Below the pieces are notes generated by a model. That model saw nothing but the letters and a program-made list of their open reading frames with translations. It was not told the origin of the DNA and searched no databases. From Bursaphelenchus xylophilus (Eukaryota; Nematoda; Chromadorea; Rhabditida; Aphelenchoididae), in NCBI GenBank assembly GCA_904066235.2, contig CAJFCV020000002.1, positions 2,046,001 through 2,110,000 of the forward strand: a stretch of 64,000 bases of DNA. The letters run 5' to 3'. Shown here one piece after another: positions 32,496 to 45,387 of this stretch; positions within the stretch are counted from its first letter, which is position 1; each line of letters begins with the position of its first letter. The translations under genes and the position numbers were made by a program.

Positions 32496-35445
32496 GTATA
32501 AAAGAGTTTTTTGTTAGTTGGAAATCATCAAAAATTTGACGTCAGAAGCCCATAAGAATTTTAGAATTTTTCGATTTTAAAATTTTTCGATTTTAAAATT
32601 TTTTGTCACAAATTTTCATTTGTTGTTAGAATTAGATGGCACACTGGGTCAGTAAAAAAATCAGTTTTTTCTTTACAGAATTTTCGAGTTATTGTCAAAA
32701 AAGTTTTTTTCTTTACGACTCTTCATTCAATTGGCAAAAAAATAAAAAAAAAAAAAAAATTTTTTTGATTTTCAATTTCAAAATTTGGGGTTTGATTACA
32801 AGCACAGTGAACAGCGTTTCCACAAAAAATCACATTTTTATGTAAAGAACTGAAAAAGATATAGCCAAAAAAAGTTTTCGTCTGCCCGACCCTCCTCATT
32901 TTACGTGCTCTCTCGCTAAAAGACTGTAAATATCTCCATTCCGCTTGCAACAATTGAGCTGAAATTTTTTTATATTTATTTGTGGCCTTTTTAAAGTGTA
33001 ATACATCAAATTTACAGAAGATTCTAACTGTGTTCTTCGTACATCTCCATTTTTTTCATAAATCAAAATTTATTTTTTAATTTTTGATTTTTTCGAAATT
33101 TCAAAAAAATTTTTTTTGCGTTGTCTCCGTGATTCCTTGCACTTTAACGATCACCTTTCCACTTTTAAATCTCTTTCAAGTTTTTTTTCCACCGTTCTTG
33201 ACAGTAATGTTGTTCGTTTTCAGATCAGATAACTTGATTTCCACCATGTTGTAATCGATTTTTTCCGAGTGGCCAATTCCCAGATTTTGTTGCGGCCCCA
33301 AACAAAGTTCGCTGAGGGTTTTAAAGTGCCGACCGCAACTTTTCTTTTTTTCTTTTTTTTTCATTTTTTTTTTGTAATTTTTGATTTTTTCGCATTTTTT
33401 TCATTTTTTTTATTTTTAATATGAAAAAAAATACATTTATCGCCTGAAAATGACTTCCATATTCCCCATGGATAAAAATAAAATAAAATTTTATTGATTT
33501 TTTTCGCAAAAAATCAAAAAAAAAATTTTTTCCTCTGCACAGTGCGGTAATCAAAAAAAAATTTTTTTGGAATTGCTGTAGTAAAGCAAGGTCCAAAACG
33601 ATCTGTACGATTTGTCGTCCGCAAAAACAGAATTTGTAGTGGGATCAGCTGGCTTTCAGCTAACAAATCCTACAAAAACCGAAAGGTTTTTAATAAAAAA
33701 AATTTTTTGAACAGGGGGGACCAAGGGCAAACATTTTTGGAAAAGAAATTTTTTTTTAAGAACAACAAGATACAAGTTTTATATGCAGAATGTTCAACAG
33801 TCATTGTTGCAAGTCGATTTTCTCTCGGAATTTTTCGAAAAATTTAGGAAAAAAATAAAAAAATAAAATTTTTGGGGGTTCAGGCAAAAAATCTTGTTTT
33901 TTTGGGCTGAAAAATCGTTGAAGAAAGGAGATAAAGTTGGCAGAAATGTTACATATGCCTTGTAGATTATATTCATTCTTTTTTCTTTTAAAAAAATTTG
34001 ATTTTTTAAAAGAAATTTATTGATTTTTCTAATTTTTTCTATTTTTTGTGTATTTTTTTTTGATTTTTCTCATTTTTAAATAAATTTTAATACAACTTGG
34101 AGTCCACCTATTCCTCCACTTGACCCCAATGGTCCCAAAAATATTCCGAAAGGCAGAATTCCCATTTTATTCAGCCACTTTTCCCTCCTTTTCGCCTCAC
34201 AACATCTTCAAATCCAGTTTCGTGTTGGGCCGTTTTTCGGCCGAACAGAGCGGAGAGACGACGAAGAAATCCTCGGTTTTAAGTGGGTTCAGAGTTCAAC
34301 GCGACCAACTCCCGCGAACAAACACAAAAGGGAGAGGGCGCTTTTTTCGGTTGATCATGGAGCATGTATCGGAGAAAAAATGGGGGACTCAAAAGACGAG
34401 AGGACGAACAATGTAATCTCTGTTCGGCTGAAGGGAGCAGCGCACTCGATGATCCGTCCTTTGTGACTGTACTAATGAACTGTGAAAACTTTTTCGAGAG
34501 AGAGGAATTTACAGTAAAATTGTCAGCAAATTTGGGAGAAGGACAAATTTTTTGCAAATTTCGGCCGTTTGGCGACCGATAGTTTTGTAAAAATACTAGC
34601 ATGTTTTATTACAATGTCAGAAAAGGTATTTTCCTTCACTGGCCAAAATATTTTTAACCTAAAAATAGCAAAACACATAAAAATTCCAAAAATTGTGCGA
34701 TTTTCGGCTGAAAATTGGGCGATATGGCGAAATTAGACATTTTTAATGCTCTCTTAGACCATTACATGGGCAATAAATATGGCATAAGTCATTCATTTTT
34801 CTTTTTTCATATTGTTTTCAATATTTTTCAACAGAAAAAAATTTCCAATAATTTTTGTGACATTTCGTCCAATTATCTAAAACTACTTTCAATGACCTCA
34901 TAACCCATACTACGACTATCTGTGAGTTCAAAACACGGCTGTGACAAGCTACTTGGTAATTTATGATGAATTTTTGATGCCTCTTTACAACTTTTTGTTG
35001 TGTTGTTTGTACTAGCCTACAAACCCTACCTTCAAACTTTTACACCAACAACAAAAGACCCTCAAAAATAGCTTGCTTTATTCCCAATGACGCATAATGC
35101 TTCTACAATTTTGTTTCGTCTCAACGTTTCCATTACACTTAATTGCCCCAAGGGAATACTGTAATTGGACCCATTAAACCCACGTCTCTCTAAAACTGCT
35201 TACAACTCTATCAATTAGTACAGAGTGATCGATTAAAGTTTGGTTCCGTTGATAAGAATCCATTAGTTGTTAATTGCGAAGCATTTGATAACATTGCCCA
35301 AGGGGGTTGTTTCGAAATTTGTGGGGGATTTTTTGGAAAAAAAAAAGAATTTTTGGGATTTTTACAATTTTTGCAATTTTTAAAGTATAGAAAAATGGTC
35401 AGTGAAGAAGCAGAGCAAAGTCCAGAGAGCAAAAAAAATTAAACG
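32496..35445. other. Gene-free, T/A-rich stretch
   Basis: Homopolymer-like A/T runs dominate 33050-34100. A diverged repeat E copy lies at about 32690-32960. An island of higher GC at about 34110-34420 is open in both directions but shows no domain or splice structure. A lone GCACAGTGC occurs near 33538. Confidence 0.4.
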
Positions 35446-35545
35446 TCAGTCTGTCGGGAAAATAATGGGCACTCTGTCGCAACGAAAATCGCATCGTTGC
35501 CGAGAAAATGAATTGTGTTGCGGCAAAATCAAATTTTCAAGGTGC
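35446..35545. mobile_element. TCAGTCTGTCGGG MITE, left half
   Basis: TCAGTCTGTCGGGAAAATAA and subtype-1 interior through GCGGCAAAATCAAATTTTC; the right part is missing. Confidence 0.6.
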
Positions 35546-35690
35546 GTTTTCTTCTATTTGCTAGGCTTTTTCATCAGGACCAAGTTGGTTGAATTTCGAT
35601 GGCTTCTTCATGGCAGATTTTTTTATTTCCACCGAGCAATTTAGAAATCCTACATGGTCCTTTTTCTTCTCGAAACAATTTAAAATTGGG

Positions 35691-36416
35691 GTCCCTCTGT
35701 TTGACACTCAAAACTGATATGTAAATCAATCGGTATGGGAATGAAAATCGAAAGCCTAGGGGAGAAAAGCACGGAGAATTTAATGGGATAGAAGTCATTT
35801 TGCTACGCCTAAATCTTTTCGCGCTAGGACCCAAAAAAAGTTGCATTTTTTGCCGCCCTGTAAAATCGGAGTCCCTCTGTTTGATTGTCAAAAAGAATAT
35901 GTAAATTAATCGATATGGGGATAAAAATCGAAATGCTAGGACCCAAAAATACACAAAATTTAATGGTAAAAAATTCATTTTGCTACACTTAAATATTTTC
36001 GCGCTAGGACCCAAAAAAGTTGTATTTTTTATTTGTCACCCTTTAAAATACGGGTCCCTCTGTTTGACACTCAAAACAGATATGTAAATCAATCGATATG
36101 GGGAGGAAAATCGAAAGACTAAGATCCAAAAATACAGAGAATTTAATGGTAAAAAATTCATTTCGCTACACCTAAATATTTTCGCGCTAGGGCCCAAAAA
36201 AGTTTGCATTTTTATGTGTCACCCTGTAAAATCGGGCTCCCTCTGTTTGACAGTCGAAAAGAATATGTAAATCAATTGATATGATGATGAAAATCGCAAG
36301 ACTTGGAGAGAAGAACACGGAGAATTTAATGGTGGAAAATTAATCTAGCTACAGCTAAATGTTTTCGCGCTAGGACCCAAAAAATGTTGCATTTTTTATT
36401 TCTCATTCTGCATTAA
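35691..36416 (+). repeat. 180-bp satellite, four tandem units
   Basis: GTCCCTCTGTTTGA or close variants start units at 35691, 35871, 36054 and 36236, spacing 180-183 bp. Shared internal blocks are ATATGTAAATCAATCGATAT, GAGAATTTAATGG and TTTTCGCGCTAGGACCCAAA. The fourth unit ends near 36416. Confidence 0.88.
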
Positions 36417-39400
36417 ATTCGTACCAAGTTTCATCAAGATCTGTTTGTACTTTTTTGCAAGGAAATCGCTCTAGATGACCTCACCAAAGTGCAATCCAAT
36501 TTCATCTCGATGATAACATGTTTATCCGCCCCACGAATTCATTTGGCCAAAAAATTGGCCCTCAAGGCGTGCTGCACTCTTAAGCGGCGCGCAAGTCGCC
36601 TTCCCAGAGGGGGAATTTGGGGCTCCAAAGCTCACGTCACAACCACAATTACCGTAGTCTTTGGGGGGATTTGGACCCGTTGAAACACTTCCGGATCCGA
36701 ACGAATCCGCCGAAAAAAGCGTTTCGAATCCAATTTGTGTGACCGAATGCATATGCATTTGACATCAATGCCTGAGGGCGATATGTGGAAATTTTTAAGG
36801 CAAGGGAAATGGAGAAATGATGACTTAAAAAAGGTCAACTTTTTCGTTGATTTTATGATTTAAAAAAATTTTTTTTGAACTTTTTTGATGTAAAATGACG
36901 TCATAAGTAAAGCTGGGTGCATTACAGTATATACGATTTATTTCCTTATCGGTTTTTTGCCTCTTTTTCTCCCCGAAAACGAGACTTTTCTGAGCCGTAC
37001 GAGACCTTTTGTAACCGACAAAATGTACGTATGCGGTGGTCCCGACAATGTAAATTGGAAAGTGAATACTAAGCGGACATAATGGACGTAATGCCCTTAG
37101 GTCGACGGGGCTGGTTTCCTCGGAATAATTAAGAATTTGTGGCGTTTTTAAGACTTTTCGACGAGAAATGTCAAAAATAGCCAAGAAATGGTGGAAAACA
37201 CTTGAAGTCAATTGATATTTTGTTGTCAACGTAAACTTTAGGCTATCTAGGCATAGCCGAAGGCAAATAAAACATATTTCGAACCGATTTTTGGTCAGAA
37301 AAATCGAGGAAAATGTCGAGAACGCGAAAACTTTGCCAAAAATCACGTTTTCTCCCCGAACTCCCTACAAAAATTGTATTGCGAAACCCGAAACAGGTGC
37401 TAATTGTCGGTAGAGAGCGTTATAAACACTCGAAAATCGTATATTCAACATTTACTAAACGGTTTACATGCAAATTTTCGGAATGTTTCACCTGAACCCA
37501 TCAAAACTTTGATTCGCTCCCCGAATCTTGAATATTTGAACTATTTTGGTCCCGAATTAGCGGTTAATCGAATGACTAATGTATTCCACAGTCATTCAAA
37601 TACTGTAGCGTACCTTTTCCCACCACTACTTACGGAATTTGTCGCTGATTTGCGTTGAAATCACAAAAATTCGGGGGTTTTTTGATGAAAATCGAAAAGT
37701 TCAGCAATTTGCAGTTGATGTTTGTTGCATAATGGAGTTTACAACCGTATTCTGGACTGTGTTTTGTCGAGTAGTGATAGTTTTTTGCGAGTAAAAATAG
37801 ATTCACACGGTAAAATCATCATTTTCCGCAAAGACTCCAAAATTTTTCGAGTTTTGGCCAAAAAACCCCCGATATTTGAATTCTGTGCCTTTGTACGAAG
37901 TGTAAATTACACTACAACTCGTCTACATTGTAGTCTGCATATTGCTTTTGTTTGTTACACTACGAAAAGCTTGTGTTTTGCTTTGTTTTCACCGAAAAAA
38001 TGTAATTCATCGGCGATTTCATGGTATTTTGAGCAAAAAAACAAATTTACCATGAAAATTTCTTTGAATTTTATGGCTTCATAGATGAGGAAGGGACTAC
38101 TGCTTGTTTTACGTAGTAGTGGAATGTCGTTTGACTTTGTTACACTCGAAAATCCGACGATTTCAACGCGTTTCCCGCCGATAATTGGGGATTTCGAAGT
38201 TTTTGTAGTTTAAACCGGGCGAGTTTTCACTCTCGACGCGGTGCGTTTCTATTCGAATACGTTTTTTGTGGACTTGCAATGACGATGGTGTTATTTTAAG
38301 ACCGTTGTTTGAGGAGGGAATTGGAAAATTTCAAAAAATTGATGATTTTTCATAGTTTTTACCGAAATTTGGCCAAATAAGTGATTTTATTCTATTGTAA
38401 AATACGAATCCATGGGTTTACATAAAATATCTGGCCCCTACATAGATCCTTACCAAGTAAAAAATCTAAAATTCAAACCATTTCCCCACGATTCTGCAGT
38501 TTTTTTCCCAAAAATCGCTCAATTTCCGATTTTTTGCCATAAATTGATGACTAACCGAAAATAGAGCACTTTCTTTAACTGCAGATTATAGTATGCTAAT
38601 CCTCAGTCATACTGCATGCAGTTATTTATCCGCTTACATTCATTTAAGAAGTTTTTTTGCAACTTTTTCAAGGAGTTTCATAAAAATGCCTTTTTTTTTG
38701 ATGATAAACGGGGGAATTTGAAAATTGCCGGAAGGTATGTAGCTTGAGGTATCGTATATCGCATCTATGTTGGAGAAAGAGCTATATTCTTCCTTGGCGT
38801 TCAATAATTTACTTGGTTTTTGAGCCTTTTTAATGGCATTTTTCAATTTTTCGGCGACGAGTCGGGGTTTTCGCTGTTTCGGCCTAACTCAATTTTTAAC
38901 CCTTTTTCCCCTCTTAATGCATACCACGTTGTCTTTGCATTATAGTGCAAGATGTGTCCCACTTTGTGACACACAAAGCCATTCAATTTCCGCACGTCTT
39001 CGCCGCTTATTCTCGAGGGTGCGGGCACACGTTCGGGCCGGGCTCTTGGTCGCCGAAAACAACATCAACGGGCTCAAAACGCCTCTCGGGGGGCGCCCAT
39101 TGAACCGCGAACTGTAGTCTACGCGCCGCTACAAAGGGAATATCGAATTCGTGGCGAGGCGTTGGACTCCGTTTCGGGGATCGGGCGTTTTGTCGCGCGA
39201 CGCTCAGGAGATCAACCCGTACAATGTTGCGAAGGACTTTGAGGGGAGCGGTGAGAGATCAAGTGAGCAGAATTTGGGCTTTCAGAGTTGCTGAGGAGTT
39301 GAACAATGAAAAAATGGGGGCAAAATACGAAAATGAAATTTAAAAAAAATAAAAAAATATTGTTATAGGGGAAAAGTGGGTATAAATAGATTCCAAATTA

Positions 39401-40632
39401 CAGTCAAAATTCCAGTTCAAGTATAATCTCTTTGGAGCTTGGGATTTTGATGAAAAATAATTTTTTCTGTAAAATCATTCCTTTCAAAGAATAAAAGACT
39501 TTTTGCACAGTGCATATACGTATGAATGTTGAAGTGGACTGTGTTTAGTCGAGTAATTCTACTGAGCAAGAGAGAGTGTGAAGAGGATTTAGAGGTTTAA
39601 TGCGGCCAGCCGGAGCGAGATCTTTGAACAAGTGCACTTTTAAGGGCAAGAATTTTATTATTTTTTCGAAATTTATAGGGCTTTCTTGGAAAAAGTTGCG
39701 TAATTAATGGATGGCAATGTTTGGAAATGATGAAGAGGGAATTTGGAGGTTTTTTGGACAAAACTAAACGTATTTTCTGAGAGATTTTTTTTGAAATTTG
39801 ACAAAAAAAGTTTTTTTTTGATTTTTGAAATTTCGCAAAAATGCTTTTCATCGGTTGAAAATGTTTTTCTAAAAATTCTAGCTCATGATTTGCTTTAATT
39901 CACCTAAAATATTAGACCGAAAACAAAAAAAAATTGATGGATACGAGGTGTGAGGCGGGTGGAAACTCACAAAAAGGTTGTAAGAGGTGCCCCCAAGGCC
40001 CGGTAAAGGTTTTCAACGTCTTTGAACGTTGCGCGGACGCTCTCCAAGGCTTGCCGGATGCTTGGAAAACCCTTATAAGACGTCCACTTTTTCTAACTTT
40101 AATTGTCCTAACTTTCATTTTCTTGACCCTGAGCTATCGCTGGTATTTTCTTTGTGATTTTTTCAACTAAAAATGATTTTTTTGTATAAATTTTTTACTC
40201 GACTGCACTTACCGGAATATCAATTTCGTCCCAATAATTTTATTGTCCCAACTTTTTGCTCGTTCCATTTCATTTCCATGCCGCTCCCATCCATAATTAT
40301 TCGCCCTTTAGTCGAGTTTTTGTACGCTGGTCATGCTTTATTACTTCCTTTTGTTGGGGATTTGTAGTCTAGGTCATTACTCAATTTTGTGCAAAACAAA
40401 ATTTCCGAATAGCGGATGAAATATGCAAAATTAGTGTATAACGCAAAGTCATGACAAACAGTTGACGAAATAGCTCTTTGCAGCCATTTTTCCGCGCTAT
40501 CGCTCGCCTTTCAAAAGCCATCTTTCGTACTTTGCTGCCGGGAACATTTTATTGAAGGTTTTGTAGGCCGCGCAAGGGAGTCTCCGGTCCAAGTGATGCG
40601 GCAAATCCGCTTATAAAAGCACATTCTCGCTA
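36417..40632. other. Gene-free stretch with GC-richer islands
   Basis: No supported exon. GC-richer islands occur at about 36510-36740 and 38870-39270. Between them, 37000-38300 has little obvious repeat content. A lone GCACAGTGC occurs near 39506. Some islands could be conserved regulatory DNA; a comparison with sister species would decide. Confidence 0.35.
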
Positions 40633-40889
40633 CAATGGGGGACCCTGATCCAGTGGCAAAAAAACGTACCATTTTGCATCCGGGAAGTGTTAAAAATGTG
40701 GCAAAATGCTTCCCTCTCCAAGTGAAAAAACTCCGATTTCAAAAACGAGCCCGCTCTTTTTGTGAGGGAAAGGGCGCAACTTTGAAAACGAGGTTTTTTC
40801 TCTTGGAGAGGGAAGCATTTTGCCACATTTTTGATGCTTCCCGGATGCAAAATGAGACGTTTTTTGCCACTGGATCGGTTCCGTCACTG
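40633..40889. mobile_element. CAGTG-type foldback MITE, copy 4
   Basis: 257 bp from CAATGGGGGACCCTGATCCA to CACTG, flanked by TA. The arms have GCTTCCCTCTCCAAGTG and CTTGGAGAGGGAAGC. Confidence 0.85.
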
Positions 40890-40920
40890 TAGAAGGAATC
40901 GCAAATTATCGACAAGTATA

Positions 40921-41074
40921 TCAATCTGTCGGGAAAATAATGAGAAAATGTCGCTGTGCCGATCGCGTCGCTGAAGTGAAAAGTAATTTGATTTTTCAGC
41001 AGCACAATTTATTTTCTTATCCGCGAAGAGATTTCGGATGCAAAAAGATCCTCATTATTTTCCCGACAGACTGG
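40921..41074. mobile_element. TCAGTCTGTCGGG MITE, subtype 1
   Basis: 154 bp, starting TCAATCTGTCGGGAAAATAA after TA, ending CCCGACAGACTGG. The interior is GTCGCTGTGCCGATCGCGTC and CAATTTATTTTCTTATCC. Confidence 0.8.
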
Positions 41075-41507
41075 TAGTAAAGTCGCGCCAAGTTCCGTGG
41101 AAATATGTGCGTCGCAATTTTTGCATTCACTCTGTAAACGTTGTATGCTCTGACCAAGTCACAAAGTCGGCTGCACTTTGCCTTCACAACGTCCAGTAGA
41201 TTCGTAAAACCTATTCGAATACGGCCGTTATTCAGATACTAATAATATTTGAGGGGCCAAGTGGCTCTGGTCGAGTACTTTGCACCCCAACGTATGAAAT
41301 GTGCGAATTAACGGGCGCTAAAAAAGTGCCGATTACGCCGGGGTGCGAATAAAGTACAAGCTTTCTTTGTAAAGTGCTCTCGGTACATTACTTTCCCAGT
41401 AATGTCGTCGTAAGTGTTGTAAGTCTGTTTTTTGAATAGGGCGAAATGTGAGCTTTGAAAAGTTGGACCAATGGGAGCACTTTAATGAGGAAATGGATTA
41501 TCTGAGC

Positions 41508-41645
41508 CAGTAATCGGCGCTCTGTCGCGTCGAAAATCGTATCACCGCCGAGAAAATGAATTGTGTCGCGGCAAAATCAAATTGCTTCTCGCTTCTGCGA
41601 CACGATCTGCGCAGCGACATTGTGATCATTATGATATTCTCCCGG
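41508..41645. mobile_element. TCAGTCTGTCGGG MITE, both ends decayed
   Basis: The subtype-1 interior is clear (TCTGTCGCGTCGAAAATCGT, GCCGAGAAAATGAATTGTG). The ends are reduced to GAGCCAGTAATCGG and ATTATGATATTCTCCC. Confidence 0.6.
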
Positions 41646-41724
41646 GAAGATAAGTCTCCGCCGAGTCTCCGCCGAGCGTCGGCCGACCATCCAACGGCTT
41701 GGCCAACCTTCGTAGGCATTCCTA

Positions 41725-41879
41725 TCAGTCTGTCGGGAAAATAACGGCGGAACGTCGCAGCAAAACGTCTCGCTTTGTCGAAAAAGGAGTGCAGAATCTC
41801 CAGCTTCGGCAGCCGTAGCAAAGCGAGGATGCGCGAATCCGAGGCGCCACGACCCGCCGCTTCTTTCCCGACAGACTGA
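41725..41879. mobile_element. TCAGTCTGTCGGG MITE, subtype 2
   Basis: 155 bp, TA on both sides, ends intact. The interior matches the 32193 copy (GGCGGAACGTCGCAGCAAAA, GCAAAGCGAGGATG). Confidence 0.85.
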
Positions 41880-42977
41880 TATAACCATTTTTTGGATATC
41901 CCCCTGCCTTACGCCCCGTATGGATCGATTTAGTGTTGACCCAAGTTGTCTTTGCACTAACGCCGATATAACCCCGGAATCCTTGTTTCGGTCGATAAGC
42001 ATGGACCCAGATTGCATGGACAACACGGCCATAAAACAGAAGGCATGCCCTTTCCTTCGTTTTTATCCATGCCATTTACCGTAGCCGCAATTAGGCATTC
42101 CGGTCAAACAAAGTGCAAAGCTTTTGATTAATTGATGAGGGATCTTTAGCTGGGAGTTTTAACACCGCATCCCAACGTAGGAAACACTGCACTTACGTTT
42201 CCGTATGCCCTCATAAACACGGCCTTAAATGGCATGATTGAGCAGGGTGCAGGGTCCACGCAAACCGTACTTTCATCACGGTTTATTAGGGCGTTTTTCT
42301 TGATTTGGCATTCGTCGGTGTTGTGAAGATGTATGCGGGTAAAGGAGGGGGTGAAGAAGTGGGTACGGTGGGATAATGGGAGTCTAATGGGATGAGATTG
42401 CGGACGTGTTCAAGGGCAACATTTTTGGCACTCGATTTAGAGCGAACGTGATACAGATATAGAATGGACTTGGGACTCTTTTTATGACATATGCGATATT
42501 TTTTTGGCGTATGTCAGCGCTACAGGTTTTGCAGTTTCTCTCCCACGCCTCCCATGCCATGTTTTGTACATTGCAGTTGGACATATACTATGGTATATAG
42601 TATATTCGTTTCTATTGTATGTATAAAATAGAATGTTCTTTACTGAAGATTTGTAGCCCGCACATAACATTTTGTGTGGACAAAACTTGCTCTCTAAGAA
42701 GGGTTTTTTTCGGAGTGACATTTTACATGTTTAGCTTCGGGTAACTGCAACTTCAGCAGAGTAAGTAAAAGAGGAATAGCGTGGTAGGGTAATACAGCCG
42801 TCATCCTTTTCTGGGACCATGTAAATTTTGTTTCCTTACGTCTTCTAGTAACGTGGCCGTGTAAGGGAATCTTATATTGTTAGGTCCAGGTGGTAGGGCA
42901 AATCCTCCTATAACGAACACAGCGAGTCCTCGCTGCAACGAGGATTCGCAATCGCAAATCATCAACAAGTATGTAGA
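41880..42977. other. Gene-free stretch
   Basis: Nothing recognised in this AT-rich intergenic DNA. Confidence 0.3.
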
Positions 42978-43324
42978 ATCATTGTGCTGGGAAAATAATG
43001 AGTCCATACTGTCGAGAGGCCCGGGGGACAACCACACGATAAGACGAGAAGCTCGAGTTCAAGTGATTTATTCAGTGAAAAGCGGCCCTTATATAGGGAA
43101 GTCCCATGTAGGAAAGGACAATCAAATTTGAATAATAAATGATGATTTCCGTGGGAATTCGGGCTGGAAGTTCGGTCGTTTCGCCGTCTCACACATGCGA
43201 TGTGCGCTGATCGTGTCGCTGAAGTAAAAAGCAATTTGATTTTGTCGCGACACGACTCGTTTCTTCGGCGGCAATGCAATTGTCAATGCGACAGAGAGGG
43301 CTCATTATTTTCCAGACAGAATGA
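42978..43324. mobile_element. TCAGTCTGTCGGG MITE interrupted by an insertion
   Basis: A left end (GTGCTGGGAAAATAATGAGT) and a subtype-1 right half (about 43205-43324, ending AGACAGAATGA before TA) are separated by about 180 bp of unrelated sequence beginning near 43015. Confidence 0.6.
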
Positions 43325-43987
43325 TATGTGTTTGGATTACTAATTACCCCATTATCTTGGCTACAATTCGAAACAGCTTTGCTTAATTACCCTCTACGAA
43401 CACGGAAACAACGCAGAGAAGGGGACAAAACGTTTCTACTTTGTTCCGTTTAATGTAGTTTATCATATAAAAGCTGCATAAAATTTTATGTAAATGATTT
43501 TGAGTGTGCCCTGAGGGCATTTTGCGTTGAAACAAGACTTTTTTATAGCAAGCAAGTTTTGGAAAATGGATTTTTACATAACCTTTTTTGCGCTTTCTGC
43601 CCAATAAACCTGCTAAAATACGACGACAGAACCAAGATCACATTTGGGCGGCCCTGAGACTCTAGCCAGTTTTGTTATAAACTCCGATTGTTATGGTAGT
43701 CGACCGAGTAACCTAGCAGCCGAAACGCCGGCTCCATGAATTATTAAAAGCGGCCAAATTTCGGCCGGCATTTAATTGGAAACCCCTCCGAATACGGTGG
43801 CCATGTCCCATTCCCGCTCAAACACCACAATTTTATGGCCGGTGGCGAGTGGGAAAGGGGCAGGTGAATGATTACGGAAATTCGTAATTCCCCTCAGGCT
43901 ATCGGATGATACTGCGCCGTAGGCTATGGAACAAATATTTTTTTGGAGGATTTGGCTATTGTTTAGTGTAATATAATGGATGATTTC
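43325..43987. other. Gene-free stretch
   Basis: No gene, MITE or tandem repeat recognised. Confidence 0.3.
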
Positions 43988-43990
43988 TTT

Positions 43991-44579
43991 GCACAGTGCA
44001 GATTTTTTTTTCTTTTTTGCACAGTGCAAAAATGTTTAATTTTTTTGTGTTGCACAGTGCAAAAAATGACAAAAAATTTTCTGCACAGTGCAGTGAGAAA
44101 TAATTCTTTTTGCACTGTGCGGAAATAATTTCTCCGCACTGTGCAGGAAAGCGACAAAAAATATTTTCAGCACAGTGCAGGGGAAGAAACAATTTTTATT
44201 CCGCACTGTGCGAAAAACGGAAACAATAAAAAATGCACTGTGCAAAAAAAACTCTTTGCGCTTGCACGGTGCAACCATAAAAAACAGGAAAAATCTGCAC
44301 TGTGCAGCACTGCGACGAAAAATTTCGATGCATTTCCTTGCACGGTGCAGTGAAAAACTTCAAAAAATTTTGCACTGTGCGAAAAAAGACTTTGCGTTTG
44401 CACTGTGCGGTGACAAAAAAATGAAAAAATCCGCACTGTGCAGCACCGCGACGAAAAATTTCGGTGCATTTCCTTGCACAGGGCAGTAAAAAAACGGAAA
44501 AATTATTTTGCACTGTGCAAAAAACCCACTTAGCGCCTGCACAGTGCAGTGATAAAAAAATTTTTTTTTGCACTGTGCA
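43991..44579. repeat. GCAC-N-GTGC palindrome cluster, about 19 motifs
   Basis: Motif starts at 43991, 44019, 44052, 44083, 44112, 44136, 44170, 44203, 44235, 44264, 44297, 44340, 44372, 44400, 44433, 44476 (imperfect), 44510, 44539 and 44570. Most spacings are 28-34 bp. The spacer sequences are mostly unrelated A-rich DNA, so this is not a simple tandem repeat, though part of 44280-44480 is a direct duplication (GACGAAAAATTTCG blocks). Confidence 0.88.
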
Positions 44580-45149
44580 AAAATTTTTGTTTTTATAAAT
44601 TGGCAAAAAAAAATATAATTTATTGTCCCAGTGATGTTTCCATTGGCCGGAAAGGAGACTGTTTTATTGGTTTTATATAAATATTTTATTGGACCCTATT
44701 CGACTTGCCCTTTTGTGGGATCGAATTGCATTTTTGTATTTATGGGCCGTGGTTTGTGAACCCTGCGTCTAAATGTGGGCTTGAGAAATGGGTGGATGAA
44801 TGTATCGTACTACGCGTATGTACATTTTACACCAAAATAGCAGTAGCCACTTCTATTATGTATACGAAAATTGTAGTTTATGTCGTATACCTTGTGTCAC
44901 CGCGGAAAATGCCTCAAATTTCGTCTAAAAACGGTTTTTAATTCCCAGACATTGCATGCATTGAGTGAGGAAGTTAACACATAGCGTTATCGTATTAGAT
45001 TAGTGGGTGCAAACAGCAGAGTACAGCTCAAGATTCGTACTATGATGTCTCTTATCCGAGACCGTAGTTAATCTCATTCTATAAATTGTAATGTCAACAG
45101 TTTTTTGTCGGGTTTTAATACGAAAAATGGAGGAATAAACCTCTTTTTT
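44580..45149. other. Gene-free stretch
   Basis: Nothing recognised between two palindrome clusters. Confidence 0.3.
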
Positions 45150-45362
45150 TTGCACAGTGCAGTCGATTTTTTGATTTTTTTTTGACTGCACAGTGCAATC
45201 GCGCAAAAATTGCAGCCGCACTGTGCGATAAAAAAAATGAATTTCAACCGCACCGTGCAACCAGATTTGTCTTCTGACCGCACTGTGCAATCAAAAAATT
45301 TTAAATTTTTATTGCACTGTGCAGTCATGATACTGTTTTAAATCGCAGAGTCGGCACAGTGC
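45150..45362. repeat. GCAC-N-GTGC palindrome cluster
   Basis: Seven motifs (GCACAGTGC, GCACTGTGC and GCACCGTGC), typically about 30-40 bp apart, immediately upstream of the tandem array at 45388. Confidence 0.75.
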
Positions 45363-45387
45363 GGAAAATGTTTTTTTTTTTGTGAAT

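Noticed and set aside
37404..37658. Plus-strand ORF of 84 codons with protein-like composition
   Set aside because: It begins at TTG directly after a stop, has no acceptor or ATG start in a sensible place, and no domain.
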